A DNA stretch of 64,000 nucleotides from Dugong dugon (Eukaryota > Chordata > Mammalia > Sirenia > Dugongidae), in assembly GCA_030035585.1 (NCBI GenBank), contig CM057471.1:67976319-68040318 (forward strand), in the 5' to 3' direction. This document shows positions 32,545 to 43,359 of this stretch, in pieces. Position 1 is the stretch's first letter. Every line of letters starts with the position of its first letter. The notes under the pieces were generated by a model. It was not told the origin of the DNA, made no database searches, and saw only the letters and a list, made by a program, of their open reading frames with translations. A program made the position numbers and the translations under genes.

Positions 32545-33130
32545 CAGCTGGCATTTTTTTTTATAAATTTTTTTTTATTGTACTTCAGGTGAAGGTTTAC
32601 AGAACAAATAGTTTCTTATGAAACTGTAGTATACATATTGTTTTATGACATTGGTTAACAGTCTCACAACATGTCAACCCTCTAACTTCTCAACCTTTTT
32701 TTTTTGGTGAAAATACACATAGCCGAAGATACACCATTTCAAAAATTTCTACATGTACAGTTCAGTGACATTGACTACGCTCTTCCAATTGTGCTGTTAT
32801 TCTTACTTAAGATGAAGGCTTACAGAACAAAATAGTTTCTCATTTAACAGTTACTACGCATGTTGCCCTATGGCAATGGTTAACAATCTCACAACACATC
32901 AACAATATCCTTACTCAACCTTGAGCTCCCTATCACCAGCTTCCTTGTCCCGTTCTGCCTTCTGGCCCTTCTCACTGGACTACTGTACCTCGTTAGTCCC
33001 GTTTGGTTTTACGGGGCTGTCCACTCCCAGGCTGAACGGTGAACCTCGGAGATAACTTCACCACTGAGCTAAAAGGGTGTCTGGGGGCCATACTCTCGGG
33101 GTTTCTCCAGTCTCTTTTAGGCCAGTAAAT
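32545..33130 (-). mobile_element. L1 3' UTR fragments, afrotherian-type
   Basis: After a T-rich tail: ATTGTACTTCAGGTGAAGGTTTACAG, GGTTAACAGTCTCACAACATG, a second T-run and GTGAAAATACACATAGCC. The unit then repeats (GATGAAGGCTTACAGAAC, GGTTAACAATCTCACAACAC) and ends GGGCCATACTCTCGGGGTTTCTCCAG. Two partly overlapping L1 3' ends therefore lie side by side. Confidence 0.75.
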
Positions 33131-33475
33131 AGCAGCTAGCGCTTAATAAAGACTTTTTACAATGTAGGCTCTGTGCTAGGATATTTACATAAATTATCTC
33201 ATTTAAAGTTGACAATAACCCCAGGAGGGAAAACAATGCAGGCTCTCTGAGCCTCAGTGTCCTTATCTATAAAATGGGGACAATAATAGTAACTATCTCA
33301 CAGAATTATTGTGAGGCTGCATGAGTTAGCACAATAAAAGCTCAACAAATGCTATCTTTAACAATGAGCTGGTGAAAACCCTCTAAAAATCCCCCCCTCC
33401 CCCACATTTTACAGATGAGAAAACCGAGGTTGAGAGAGTTGATATAATCTGTTCAGGGTCCTGAAGACAGGGGAG
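33128..33475. repeat. Cluster of MIR fragments
   Basis: Reverse piece (GCTTAATAAAGAC ... ATAAATTATCTCATTTAAAG) to 33,235. Forward piece (GAGCCTCAGTGTCCTTATCTATAAAATGGGG ... AAGCTCAACAAATGC) to 33,365. Then a reverse piece (CATTTTACAGATGAGAAAACCGAGG) to 33,475. Confidence 0.7.
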
Positions 33476-33794
33476 GCAAACCAAACCAGAACCAGAGGAG
33501 TGGATTAGAGGATGGCAAAGCTGATGCTTTTCCATCTCTGCTGTTTCTGCTACTGGTCCATTCCTTGCTCTTCCAGTGCCACCCGTGGACCATTCAAATA
33601 CCTGGGGTTTCTCCATCCTGTTTTCCTTGAAAACTGAATGAGCACAATTCTCTGGCGGCCCTGCTGATTCCCTGCTTGCAGCCCTTTCCCCACACATCGG
33701 GCTGTCTGTGTCTCCCAGGACATCTCCTCCCTGAGGAGCTCTGGCTGTCAGCTTCAACTTCTCAGTACCTGGATGCTGGCTAGGCTCCGGGAAG

Positions 33795-34192
33795 ACAGCT
33801 TGGTGCAGTGGAAAGAACATAGGCTTCGGAGTCCTGAGTTCAAATTCTGTTTCCATCATTTAGGAAATGGCTTATTTCCTCTGATCCTCAGCTTTATCCA
33901 ATGTCAAATGGGGACAAATGTTAAATTTGGCAGGATTGCTGGGAAGATTTGATAGTGTATGGAAAGCATATGGTACAGGTGCCTGACACAGCATACCAAA
34001 ACCAAACCCGTTAATATCGAGTCAATTCTGACTCATAGCAACCCTATAGGACAGGGTAGAATTGCCCCATAGGGTTTCCAAGGAGCAGCTGGTGGATTCA
34101 AACTGCTCACCTTTTGGTTAGCAGCCTGAGCCCTTAACCACTGCACCACCAGAGTTCCTGACACACTGTAGATGCTCAATAAATGCTTATTA
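33795..34192 (+). repeat. MIR SINE interrupted by an AfroSINE
   Basis: Forward MIR: TTGGTGCAGTGGAAAGAACATAGGC, GGAGTCCTGAGTTCAAATTC, CTCAGCTTTATCCAATGTCAAATGGGG. After the SINE it resumes with CTGTAGATGCTCAATAAATGC. Confidence 0.82.
33991..34156 (-). mobile_element. AfroSINE inserted in MIR
   Basis: Tail CCAAACCCGTTAATATCGAG, middle CCCTATAGGACAGGGTAGAATTG, head CTTAACCACTGCACCACCAG. Perfect 9-bp duplication CCTGACACA (33,982-33,990; 34,157-34,165), made of MIR sequence. Confidence 0.92.
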
Positions 34193-34424
34193 CCCTTCTC
34201 TGTCCTCATTCCCCTCTGGGGTGGCAAGGAGACACTGAGGCTGAGGCTTCTGAGACAAAGCTCAAAGATGGAGTCCCCACGGCCTGGGAAACAGCTTGGC
34301 AGCGGAGTGAGAGCAAGGAAGGATTCAGGGGTGGCAGAGATCAAAGGCTAAATTATGCAGATTATTCCTTTGTTCCTTGTAGTTTGCACTTGCCTTGGTG
34401 CTTCCTGGGGTGTGAGGAGAGGCA

Positions 34425-34745
34425 AACTCACACCATATGCACACAGATACACAAAACCACACATGTGCAAACCTGCACAGGAGCCCGGCTGCACATAAAA
34501 TACACTCTACCATACCACACACACAAACACACACATAATCATGCACTCAGAAGTGCATGTGTATACACACCGAACACAAACTCATCCATGTGCTCAGGCG
34601 GGCATTCAGAATCTCACATGCCCACTGCACAACCATGCAGGTTCATGCAGACACACGTGTGTGTGTGCACAGGCACATGGAAGTTCATAACCACAAGCTC
34701 ACACGGTCATGCACACAAAGGCTTGTCCATGTGTGTGCACATTCC
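34425..34745. repeat. Degenerate CA-rich tract
   Basis: CACACA, CACATG and TGTGTG units interleaved over about 320 bases, including ACACACACAAACACACACAT and CACACGTGTGTGTGTGCAC. Open frames of 194 and 89 codons through it are histidine/threonine-rich artefacts. Confidence 0.8.
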
Positions 34746-35059
34746 CTTTTCAAATCCCCAACTCTAAATAGAAGCATAAGTTGCAACATATGTGCTTCCC
34801 TGTCGTTAGGAGAGAGGAGGCTTTAGAAAGACAGCTTTGCAAAAGAATGTAGAGAAATTGGCAGGGGTTCCGAGCACTGCAGGGAAGGTTGAAGAGATGG
34901 AGGGCAGCCAGCAGCTGGGTGAAAGGGGACAGGGAATAAGGGAGTCTCTTAGGGAGAGAAGATCCTAGAGCCACCCAACATCAATCTAAGTCCAAATCAA
35001 CCAAAGGCTTATTATACCAAAGACCCCCTGACTTATTGATCACTGTGCCTATTCACAAC

Positions 35060-35210
35060 CAAATAAGGTTGTGATGAACACTTAGCACCTCCTAGAGGTC
35101 AGGAACTGTTCTAAGCCCTTTACATGTATTAACTCATTAATTCTCACAACAATAATAAAGCTGTTATCATTATTATTGTCAATTTTCAGGTTGGGGAAAC
35201 TGAGGAAGAA
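35060..35210 (-). repeat. MIR SINE
   Basis: GAACACTTAGCACCTCCTAGAGGTCAGG, GCCCTTTACATGTATTAACTCATTAATTCTCAC, then GGTTGGGGAAACTGAGG. Confidence 0.75.
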
Positions 35211-35274
35211 TACCTCCCCTCTTCAAATGATGAGACATCCAGATTCTGGCTTGGCCCCCAATTTCTCTTTGTTT

Positions 35275-35770
35275 TTTAATAATATTTTATTGTGTTTTTG
35301 GTGAAAGTTTACACAGCAAATTAGGTTCCCATTTAAGAATTTCTACACAATTTGTTCAGTGACACTGGCTACATTTTACACAGTGTGTCAGCTCTCTCCT
35401 TATTTGAATTCTGGTTGTTCTGTTTCCGGTAATCTAGTTTCTCTGCCCCCTTGCCTTCTCGTCTTTGCTTTAGAGTAAGTGTTGACTGTTTGATCTCATA
35501 TAGGTGATTTTTTAAAGGAGCACAGTCCTCATGGGTGATATTATTTATTTTATGAGCCAATCTGCTTTTTAGCTAAAAGATGAACTCATGGAATAGTTTT
35601 GGTTCAAAGTTTAAGGAGTACCTCAGGGCAATAGTCTCAGGGAGTCCTCCAGCCTCACTGGTCCAGTAAGTCTTGACTTTTTAAGAATTTGAGTTCTGTC
35701 CCACATTTTTCTCCCATTCTATCAGGATCCATCTATTGTGTTCCTGATCATTGACCTCCAAGTTCTGAGT
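35275..35770 (-). mobile_element. L1 3' UTR fragment
   Basis: AATATTTTATTGTGTTTTTGGTGAAAGTTTACAC and ACACAGTGTGTCAGCTCTCTCC, through GAATTTGAGTTCTGTCCCACATTTTTCTCCC, parallel the L1 copies at 43,400-43,850 and 54,270-54,750. Confidence 0.75.
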
Positions 35771-36024
35771 ACCTCCCTGGACTTGTTCGGATGGATGCCA
35801 TCTCCAGATTCCCCACTGACTGCCCCCTTCCTCAGTCCTGAAGTCTCTGCTGCTCTTTCCTTGGTCTGTGACTGGGGTTCATTGCCCTCTGCCTGCACTT
35901 ATTCATTCATCTCCATGTAGGACATAAATCATTTATTTGTACTCGTGATATACACCAAAGGCGAATTAGTTTTTTGGAGCTCGAGGGCGGGAAAGAGGAG
36001 GAGTTCAAGACCTGTCTCACTGAA

Positions 36025-36395
36025 AAAGATTATCCTCAGCTTTGTTGAGGTATTAATCAATATGCAGTGAACTGCACATATACTTGAATTGTACAATTTG
36101 ATGACCTTTGACATAAGTGTTGTTGTGTACGGTCAAGTTGATTCCGACTCATAGGGACCCCATATGACAGAGCAGAACTGTCCCATGGTGTTTTCTAGGC
36201 TGTAGTCTTTATGGAAGCAAATTGCCAGGTCTTTTCTCCTGTGGAGCTTCTGGTGGGTTCAAACCACCAACCTTTCAGTTAGCAGCCAAGCGCTTAACTG
36301 TTGTGCCACCAGAACTCCTATTTTGATGTAAGTATACACCCATGAAACTATCACCACAATCAAGATAAGGAATGTAACCATCATCCTCAAAAGTA
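36025..36395 (-). repeat. Old L1 fragment interrupted by an AfroSINE
   Basis: CAGCTTTGTTGAGGTATTAATCAATATGC before the SINE and ATACACCCATGAAACTATCACCACAATCAAG after it are consecutive parts of reverse-oriented L1 3' sequence. Confidence 0.75.
36119..36321 (-). mobile_element. AfroSINE, long variant
   Basis: GTCAAGTTGATTCCGACTCA, extra block GGAAGCAAATTGCCAGGTC, head GCTTAACTGTTGTGCCACCAG. Flanks TTTGACATAAGT (36,107-36,118) and TTTGATGTAAGT (36,322-36,333) match 10 of 12. Confidence 0.88.
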
Positions 36396-36894
36396 AGAAT
36401 TGATATTTAAGATGAAACTTGAAGCAGGAGTTGGCTAGGTGAAGGGGAAGGGAGGAAGGGAAGGAGAAGGGACCCACCAACTAAGACTTGGTGGTGAGAG
36501 AAACTGAAAGAAGCTCCCAATTATCGGACACAATCTTAAAGTGTGGGGTGGGTGGAGAGGTTCCAGGGTCAGATTATAGTGAGCCTGAACTGGTCCAGTC
36601 CTTAGCCTCAGGCCAGCCTTTGTGGTCCCAGCCTGTCACAGCCTCCCCATTCTGCTATATGAGCAGCTGGCCAGGCTGGTGCCAGGATAAAGGTGAATGG
36701 AAACGTTTTTCCCACAGACCAAGAGAGAGCTCGGCTCTCACTCATCCAGGGAGGCCCTTGCCCTCTAGTGCTGCAGGCTAAGCCTGTAGAGCCTACGGCA
36801 GCATGCACTCTTGGCTCTGAACATTCAGCCAGCTTGTTATTCTTGGTTTTTGTTGTTGTTTTCCCTATAAAGATTTTTTAATTGGTTTAGAAAT

Positions 36895-37525
36895 TATTAT
36901 TGTGAAGATTTTTCTATTGTGGTCAAGTATACACACAGTAAAATTCACCATTTTAACCATTTTAAAGTGTACAATCGAGCGGCATTTAGTACATTCACAA
37001 TGTTGTGCAACTATCACCTGTCTAGTTCCAGAACTTTTTCATCACCCCAAAAAGGAAACCCTGTACCTATTAAGCAGTCACTCCACATTCCCCCCTCCTC
37101 CAGTCCCTGGTGACCGCTAATCTGCTTTCTGTCTCTATGGATTAGCTTATTTTGGGTATTTCATATAAATGAAATCATAAAATGTCTGACCTGTTGTGTC
37201 TGGCTTCTTTCACTTCACATAATGTTTTCAAGGTCCATCCATGGTGTAGCATGTATCAGTACTTGGTTACTTTTTATAGCTGAATAGTATTCCGTTGTGC
37301 GTATATACCACATTTTGTTAATCCATTCATCAGTCGATGGACGTTTAGGTTGTTTCCACCTTTTGGCTGTTATGAATAGTGCTACTGTGAACATTCATGT
37401 ACAAGTGTTTGTTCAAAAGCCTGTTTTAATTCCTTTGGCTACATACCTAGGAGTAGAATTGCTGGGTCATGTGGTAATTTTATGTTTAACTTATTAAGGA
37501 ACCACCAAATTGCTTTCCTTGAAGA
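36895..37525 (-). repeat. Old L1 3' region
   Basis: CAAGTATACACACAGTAAAATTCACC, CACAATGTTGTGCAACTATCACC, CATTCATCAGTCGATGGACG, then GAATTGCTGGGTCATGTGG: classical reverse L1 3' UTR and ORF2 end. Confidence 0.82.
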
Positions 37526-37544
37526 TATTTTAAAATAGCCCTAA

Positions 37545-37869
37545 TCCTGTCTATCCAGATATGATCAATGTTAGCTTGTAAATGTATATTCTTCCAGACC
37601 CTTTTCTATACCCAATTATTATATGTTTACATTATTTGTTCTTTTAAAGGAATCATACGAAATGCAGGTTTTTATTCATATTTTAAAAGTTAACAATATA
37701 TTTTATAGATGTATCCATGCCCATAAATACAATTCTGTAACATTGTTTTAATGACCTTTTACTATTGTGTTAAAGAGTGCTATGATAGACTTCCTTGCCT
37801 GTGTGTACACTTGCACACAATTTCTTAAGTATTTCCATAAGATGTCCCAGGAATACAATTGCACATTTT
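37545..37869 (-). repeat. Old LINE, left part, split by the 37,870 L1
   Basis: CTTCCAGACCCTTTTCTATACC, GTTTTAATGACCTTTTACTATTGTG and CCATAAGATGTCCCAGGAATAC are reverse LINE phrases. The same sequence resumes after the younger L1 at 39,721 (TCTACTTTATTGAGAAATTAC). Confidence 0.55.
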
Positions 37870-39707
37870 AAAAATTTTTCTGTTGTACTTTGGGTGAAAG
37901 TTTACAATTCAAGTTAGTTTCTCATACAAAAATTTATACACATATTGTTATGTGACCCTAGTTGTAATCCCTATAATATGACAGCACACTCCCCCTTTCC
38001 ACTCTGGGTTTCCCGTGTCCATTCAACCAGCTCCTATCCCTTTCTGCCTTTTCATCCCTTCTCTGGACAGGAGCTGCCCATTTAGTCTAGTGTATCTATT
38101 TGAACTAAGAAGCAAACGCTTCATGAGTGTTATTTTATGTTTTATAGTCCAGTCTAATCTATGTCTGAAGAGTTGGCTTTGGGAATGGTTTTAGCTCTGG
38201 GTTGACAGAGAGTCTGTGGGCTATGTCTTCTGGGGTTCCTCTAGTCTCTGTCAGGCCGTTAAGTCTGGTCTTTTTACATGAATTTGAGTTCTGCACCACG
38301 CTTTTCTCCAGCTCATTCAGGGACTGTCTGTTGTGTTCCCTGTCAGGGCGGTCATTGATGGTAGCTGGGCACCATCTAGTTCTTCTGGTCTGAGGCTGAT
38401 GGAGTCTCTGGTTTACGTGGCTTTTTTGTCTCTTGGGCTAATATTTTCCATGTGTCTTTGGTGTGCTTACATTCTCCTTTGCTCCAGGTAGGTTGGGACA
38501 AGTTGATGCATCTTAGATGGCTGCTCTCTAGCTCTTAAGACCCCAGACACCACTCACCAAAGTGAGATGCAGAACATTTTCTTAATAAACTTTGTTATGC
38601 CAATTGACCTAGATATCACCTGAAACTATGGTCCCCAGGCCCCTGACCTGGCTACTCTGTCCTTGAAGTGTTTTGTTGTATTCAGGAAACTTCTTAGCTT
38701 TTGGTTTAGTGCAGTTGTGCTGACTTCCCTTGTGGTGTGTGTTGTCCTTCCCTTTACCTAATAGAATTCTTATCTACTCTCTAGTTAGTGAATTCCCCCT
38801 CCCTCCCTCCCCACCCTTGTAACTATCAAAGAATGTTTTCTTCTGTGTTTAAACCTTTTCTTGAGTTCTTGTAATAATGGTCTCATACAATATTTGTCCT
38901 TTTGGACTGACTAATTTCACCCAGCATAATGCCCTCCAGATTCATCCATGTTATGAGATGTTTTGCCGATTCATCCTTGTTCCTTATTGTTGCATAGTAT
39001 TCCATTGTGTGAATATACCATAACTTGCTTATCCATTCATCCGCTGATAGGCACCTGGGTTGTTTCCACATTTTTGCAATTGTAAACAGTGCTGCAATGA
39101 ACGTGGGTGTGCATATATCTATTCGTGTGATGACACTATTTCTCTAGGATATAGTCCAAAGAGTGGGATTACTGGATCATATGGTACATCTATTTATAAC
39201 TTTTTAAGGAAGCACCAAATCCATTTCCAAAGTAGTTATATCATTTTACTTTTCCACCAGCAGTGTATAAGTGTTCCAGTCTCTCCGCAACCTCTACAAC
39301 ATTTATTATTTTGCATTTTTTGGATTAATGCTAGCCTTGCTGGGGTAAGATGGTATCGCATTGTAGTTTTGATTTGCATTTCTCTAATGGCTTATGATCA
39401 TGAGCATTTCCTCATATATCTGTTAGCCGCCTGAATATCTTCTTTGGTGAAGTACCTGTTCGTATCCTTTGCCCATTTTTTAATTGGGTTATTTGTCTTT
39501 TTATTGTTGAATTTTTGCAATATCTTGTAGATTTTAGAGATTAGACTCTGATTGGATGTGTCATAGCCAAAAAATTTTTCCCAGTCTTTAGGTTGTCTTT
39601 TTACTCCCTTGGTGGAGTCTTTTGATGAGTAAGTGTTCGATGTTTAGGAGCTCCCAGTTATCTAGTTTCTCTTCCGGTGTTTGTACATTGTTAGTTATGT
39701 TTTGTAG
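37870..39707 (-). mobile_element. L1 insertion, 1.84 kb, 5'-truncated, 13-bp TSD
   Basis: Reverse L1: 3' end CTGTTGTACTTTGGGTGAAAG at the left, then a long 3' UTR (about 1 kb), then the ORF2 end. A 62-codon open piece (38,883-39,071, minus) carries WISKLWYIHTMEYYATIRNK, the ORF2p C-terminus. A perfect duplication AATTGCACATTTT flanks it (37,857-37,869; 39,708-39,720). The element is 5'-truncated within ORF2 and inactive. Confidence 0.92.
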
Positions 39708-39720
39708 AATTGCACATTTT

Positions 39721-40660
39721 TTTAAAATCTACTTTATTGAGAAATTACAAACGTTTAAGAATTTTGATATGTATTGTCAAATTGCCCTTCAGAAAGGTTG
39801 AACCAAATTATACTCAGATTTGTAGTATATGAAAGTGATTCTCTTACCACAGCATTGCCAGCACATATTGTGAACTGGTGGTTTTTCTTTTCTTTTTCTT
39901 CTAAATTCGATTGACCAAACTATAGCATCACAATGTTTCTTTAATTTTCATTTTTAATCGTTAACAAGGTTGAACATTTTTCCTGGTTATTAGCCATTGT
40001 GTCATTTCTATACTCATGGACTTCCTTTGCCTTTTTTTAACTTAAAAAAAGAATTTCATTGTTTTTTCTAGTTATTAAAGCACTATATGCTCATTGTAGA
40101 TAATTTAGAAAATAATAACTAATCTAAAGAAGAAAATAAAATTTAGTCAGAATTCCACAACCCAGTGATACCCATAATTAATCATATTTTTTGATTTCTT
40201 TTCAAATAGAGGGGGTTAGAAACAGAGATCACATATTTAGAAAACAAAAATAGGATCATGCTCTATATAGTTTTATAGACTTTTAAAAAATGAATCATAT
40301 AGCAGTATTTTCCTGTGTTATTAGGTAACGTCTTGAAAACATGTTTTCAATATATGCAAAATTTGAATCTGCCAACATTTATTTACTAATTACCCTATTT
40401 TGGACATTTAGGTTCCTTCCAATTTTTTGCTTTCATAAATAACAGGGTGATGAACATATTTATACTCAAGTCTTTGCATTTTTTATTATTTTCTTAGCAT
40501 AAATTCCTGTAGGCAAAATTTCTAAGTCACGTGAAGAAAACTCACATGAAGAGTTTTTTTTAAAGGCTTTTGGTATATGTTGTTTAACTTTGTTCCAATT
40601 TACACTGTTATCAGCCATGTAAGAAAGTGCCCACTTTCCTGATTTGTCAGTGAGAGAGCG
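39721..40660 (-). repeat. Old LINE continuation and L1-like fragment
   Basis: GTCAAATTGCCCTTCAGAAAGG continues the LINE of 37,545. From 40,060 on, GCACTATATGCTCATTGTAG, TTTGGACATTTAGGTTCCTTCC and AATAACAGGGTGATGAACA resemble another old reverse LINE 3' region. Confidence 0.5.
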
Positions 40661-40664
40661 TATC

Positions 40665-41175
40665 ACTAGTGCTTTCTGCCTCCAGGTTCACCCTCTTACT
40701 TGTCACTCTCCCCATGTCACCAAACTGATCTAAAACACAGATCTGATTGAGTCACCTTTCTGCCTAAAACTTTCAATAGCTCACTATTACCTTCAGGGTA
40801 AAATTTAAGTTCCTTGATGCCATGCCTAATGCTTGAACCACACCAGACTCCTACTTGTTGCTTCCCATTCTGATGTAGTGCCTTTTCCCACTGTCCTTGC
40901 CTGGAATCCTTTCTCCCTTCTTCACCCAGCGAAGTCCTCCTGGGCCTTTGAGCTCTAGCTCAATGCCCACTTCCCTGATTTCCCAGTGGAGATAATATCA
41001 CTCCTACCCCTGTGCCCTCATAATACAAGTTCACACCTTGTCATTGTTTGCTTGCATGCCCAGCTCCTCTGCTGCATTATAAGTCCTTAAAGACAGAAAC
41101 AGCCTTGCTCACATCAGCCTCCCCAGTGCCCAGACTAGTGCCTGGCACAGAATAAAGGCTGCTAAATGTTTGTTG
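40665..41175 (+). repeat. L2 LINE 3' region
   Basis: GATCTGATTGAGTCACCTTTCTGCC, CAATAGCTCACTATTACCTTCAGGG, GAATCCTTTCTCCC, CCCAGTGCCCAGACTAGTGCC and TGGCACAGAATAAAGGC in forward L2 order, nearly 500 bp. Confidence 0.82.
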
Positions 41176-41574
41176 TTGAAGAGCTGTGTCTCTTGGATAA
41201 TTTAATATTTGATTATAGAGCGCGCACTCTGACACAAAAGCTGCCCCCGAAGATGTATAAATTAAAACACAAAAGTTCTCATCAAAATGTCTCCCAGGAA
41301 TGGCTGGGTCAGAGCAGTTGGCTAGCTGCTAAGGTGTTTAATAAAACCCCAGTTAATTAACAAGAAAAAGATTCCTTTGTGGTTTGCTTCACAGCAGAGG
41401 GCATTTAAGAATCTCACGCTGGAGACAGATTCAGGTGTTGCTTCAGGTTTCTTTCAGAACTTCTAGAGTTAAAAGAGTTAAGGGGAGAGAGGGGCTGGCT
41501 ACTGAAGGCCTGCTTTCATCCTCCGACCCCCACCCCCCAGCCTAGCATTCCCAGCCCTCTCCACACTCCTGATG

Positions 41575-42065
41575 CTGGGAGTATAAATTAGTACGATCTC
41601 TTTGGAGAGCAGTTTGACAGTATGACAATGTCTATACACTTTGACCTAGAATTCCACTACTAGGAATCTAACTTACAGAAATACCAGCTCAAGTGTGCAA
41701 GGATATGTGTATGAGTATGACTTGTTACAGCATTGTTTGGGAAAGACATAAGCAAATTATGCTTTATCCAGGCGTAGAATACCAAGCAAATGTTAAAAAC
41801 AGATCTCTAAGTTTTGAGATGAAAGTGAAATCCTACGATAGGCTTCCAATTTGCAAAACAACAATGAAACTATATACATGTACGTATACACACTCACACA
41901 TTAGTTTGCAAAGGTAAAGGAAAGCTCCAGCAGGATACCTATCAGACCTCTGGGGAGAGAACTGTGAGGGAGGGGAAGCAGTACTTTCACTTTTTACCAT
42001 CAGAACTGAGGGTTGCTTCCATTTTTTACAAACATATATTAATTTTGTAGTTAAAGGGAAAATAA
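41575..42065 (+). repeat. Old L1 3' region
   Basis: CTTTGGAGAGCAGTTTGACAG, TGACCTAGAATTCCACTACTAGG, CAGCATTGTTTGGGAAAGAC and GATCTCTAAGTTTTGAG are forward L1M-type ORF2/3' UTR phrases. Confidence 0.65.
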
Positions 42066-42171
42066 ACAACGTCCTTCACAAAGCCGGCTCCCAACTATCT
42101 TTTTAGCCTTGATTCATAGGGCTTCCTCATTCCACAGATAATGGAGTTAGAATCATCACTAACAACTGTAA

Positions 42172-42375
42172 ATTTTTTTTTTTTTTTAATTGTACTTCAG
42201 GTGAAGGCTTACAGAACAAACAGTTTCTCATGTAACAGTAGTACACATGCTGTTTTATGACTTTGGTTAACAACCCCACAACATTTTAACCCTTTGAATT
42301 CTCAGCTTTTTTTTTTTTTTTTGGTGAAAATACACATAGCCAAAGATACACCATTTCAAAACTTTTTACGATTTT
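42172..42375 (-). repeat. L1 3' UTR end
   Basis: T-run, AATTGTACTTCAGGTGAAGGC, GGTTAACAACCCCACAAC, second T-run, GGTGAAAATACACATAGCC: same structure as 32,555-32,750. Confidence 0.72.
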
Positions 42376-42550
42376 TTTATGATATGCTTAAAAAGCATAT
42401 CATATCCATTATGTGGTTTGATTATTATCACCTCTGTTTTATGTATCATGAAACTTGGATTCATGAATTCTAGTCTTTAATTTATCAAATTCTCAAAGAA
42501 AAAAATCATACCCAAATGCTAGAAAATAGGCAGTCTATAATCTGCAAATA

Positions 42551-42662
42551 AACCCCCAAACCAAACTCATTGCTATACAGTCCATTCCAACTCATAGCAA
42601 CCCTATAGCAACCCTATGGGACAGAGTAGAACTGCCCCATAGGGTTTCCAAGGCTGTAGTTC
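42551..42662 (-). mobile_element. AfroSINE, left half of a split copy
   Basis: Tail AAACTCATTGCTATACAGTC and middle GACAGAGTAGAACTGCCCC, then GGTTTCCAAGGCTGTAG, where it breaks. The head lies 2.1 kb to the right (44,820-44,934). A small internal duplication CCTATAGCAACCCTAT is also present. The outer flanks AATCTGCAAATA (42,539-42,550) and AATCTGCTAATA (44,935-44,946) match 11 of 12, proving both halves are one insertion. Confidence 0.9.
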
Positions 42663-43359
42663 TTACAGCTTTCAGTATGGATTACACCTTAACATAAAGA
42701 AGACAAAAATCTTCACAACTAGGCCAATCAGCAATATCAAGATAAACGGAGAAAAGACTGAAGTTGTCAAAGATTTCATTTTACTTGGATCCACAAACAA
42801 CACCCATGGAAGCAGCAGTCAAGAAATCAAAAGACACATCACATTGGGAAAATCTGCTGCAAAAGAACTTTTTAAAGTGTTAAAAAGCAAAGATGTCACT
42901 TTGAGGGCTAAGGTGCACCTGACCCAAGCTATAATGTTTTCAATCACCTCATATGTACGCAAAAGCTGGACAATGAATAAAGAAGACCAAAGAAGAATTG
43001 ACGCCTTTGAATTATGGTGTTGATGAAGAATATTGAATATACCATGGACTGCCAAAAGAGCAAACAAATCTGTCTTGGAAGAAGTACAGCCAGAATGCTC
43101 CTTAGAGGCAAGATGGCAAGACTTTGTCTAACATACTTTGGACATGTTATCAGGAGGGACTAGTGCCTTGAGAAGGACATCATGCTTGGTAAAGTAGAAC
43201 GTCAGCCAAAGAGAAGAAGACCCTGAACAAGATGGATTGACACAGTGGCTACAACAATGGGCTCAAACATAGCAACGATTGTGAGGATGGCACAGGACAG
43301 GCAGTGTTTCATTCTGTTGTACATAGGGTCGCTAGAGCTGCCAGTGGCACCTAACAACA
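42663..43359 (+). mobile_element. RTE (BovB-type) LINE 3' part, inserted in the AfroSINE
   Basis: Translates in part to GLHLNIKKTKIFTTRP and EVVKDFILLGS, the same coding region as the minus-strand frame at 62,280-62,789, but with stops. It ends GCTAGAGCTGCCAGTGGCAC and CTAACAACA, the RTE 3' tail. No reverse-transcriptase catalytic motif is included; the copy is 5'-truncated. Confidence 0.85.

Noticed and set aside
34183-34767. 194-codon frame, histidine/threonine rich
   Set aside because: It runs through a degenerate CA repeat; the product is repeat-encoded.
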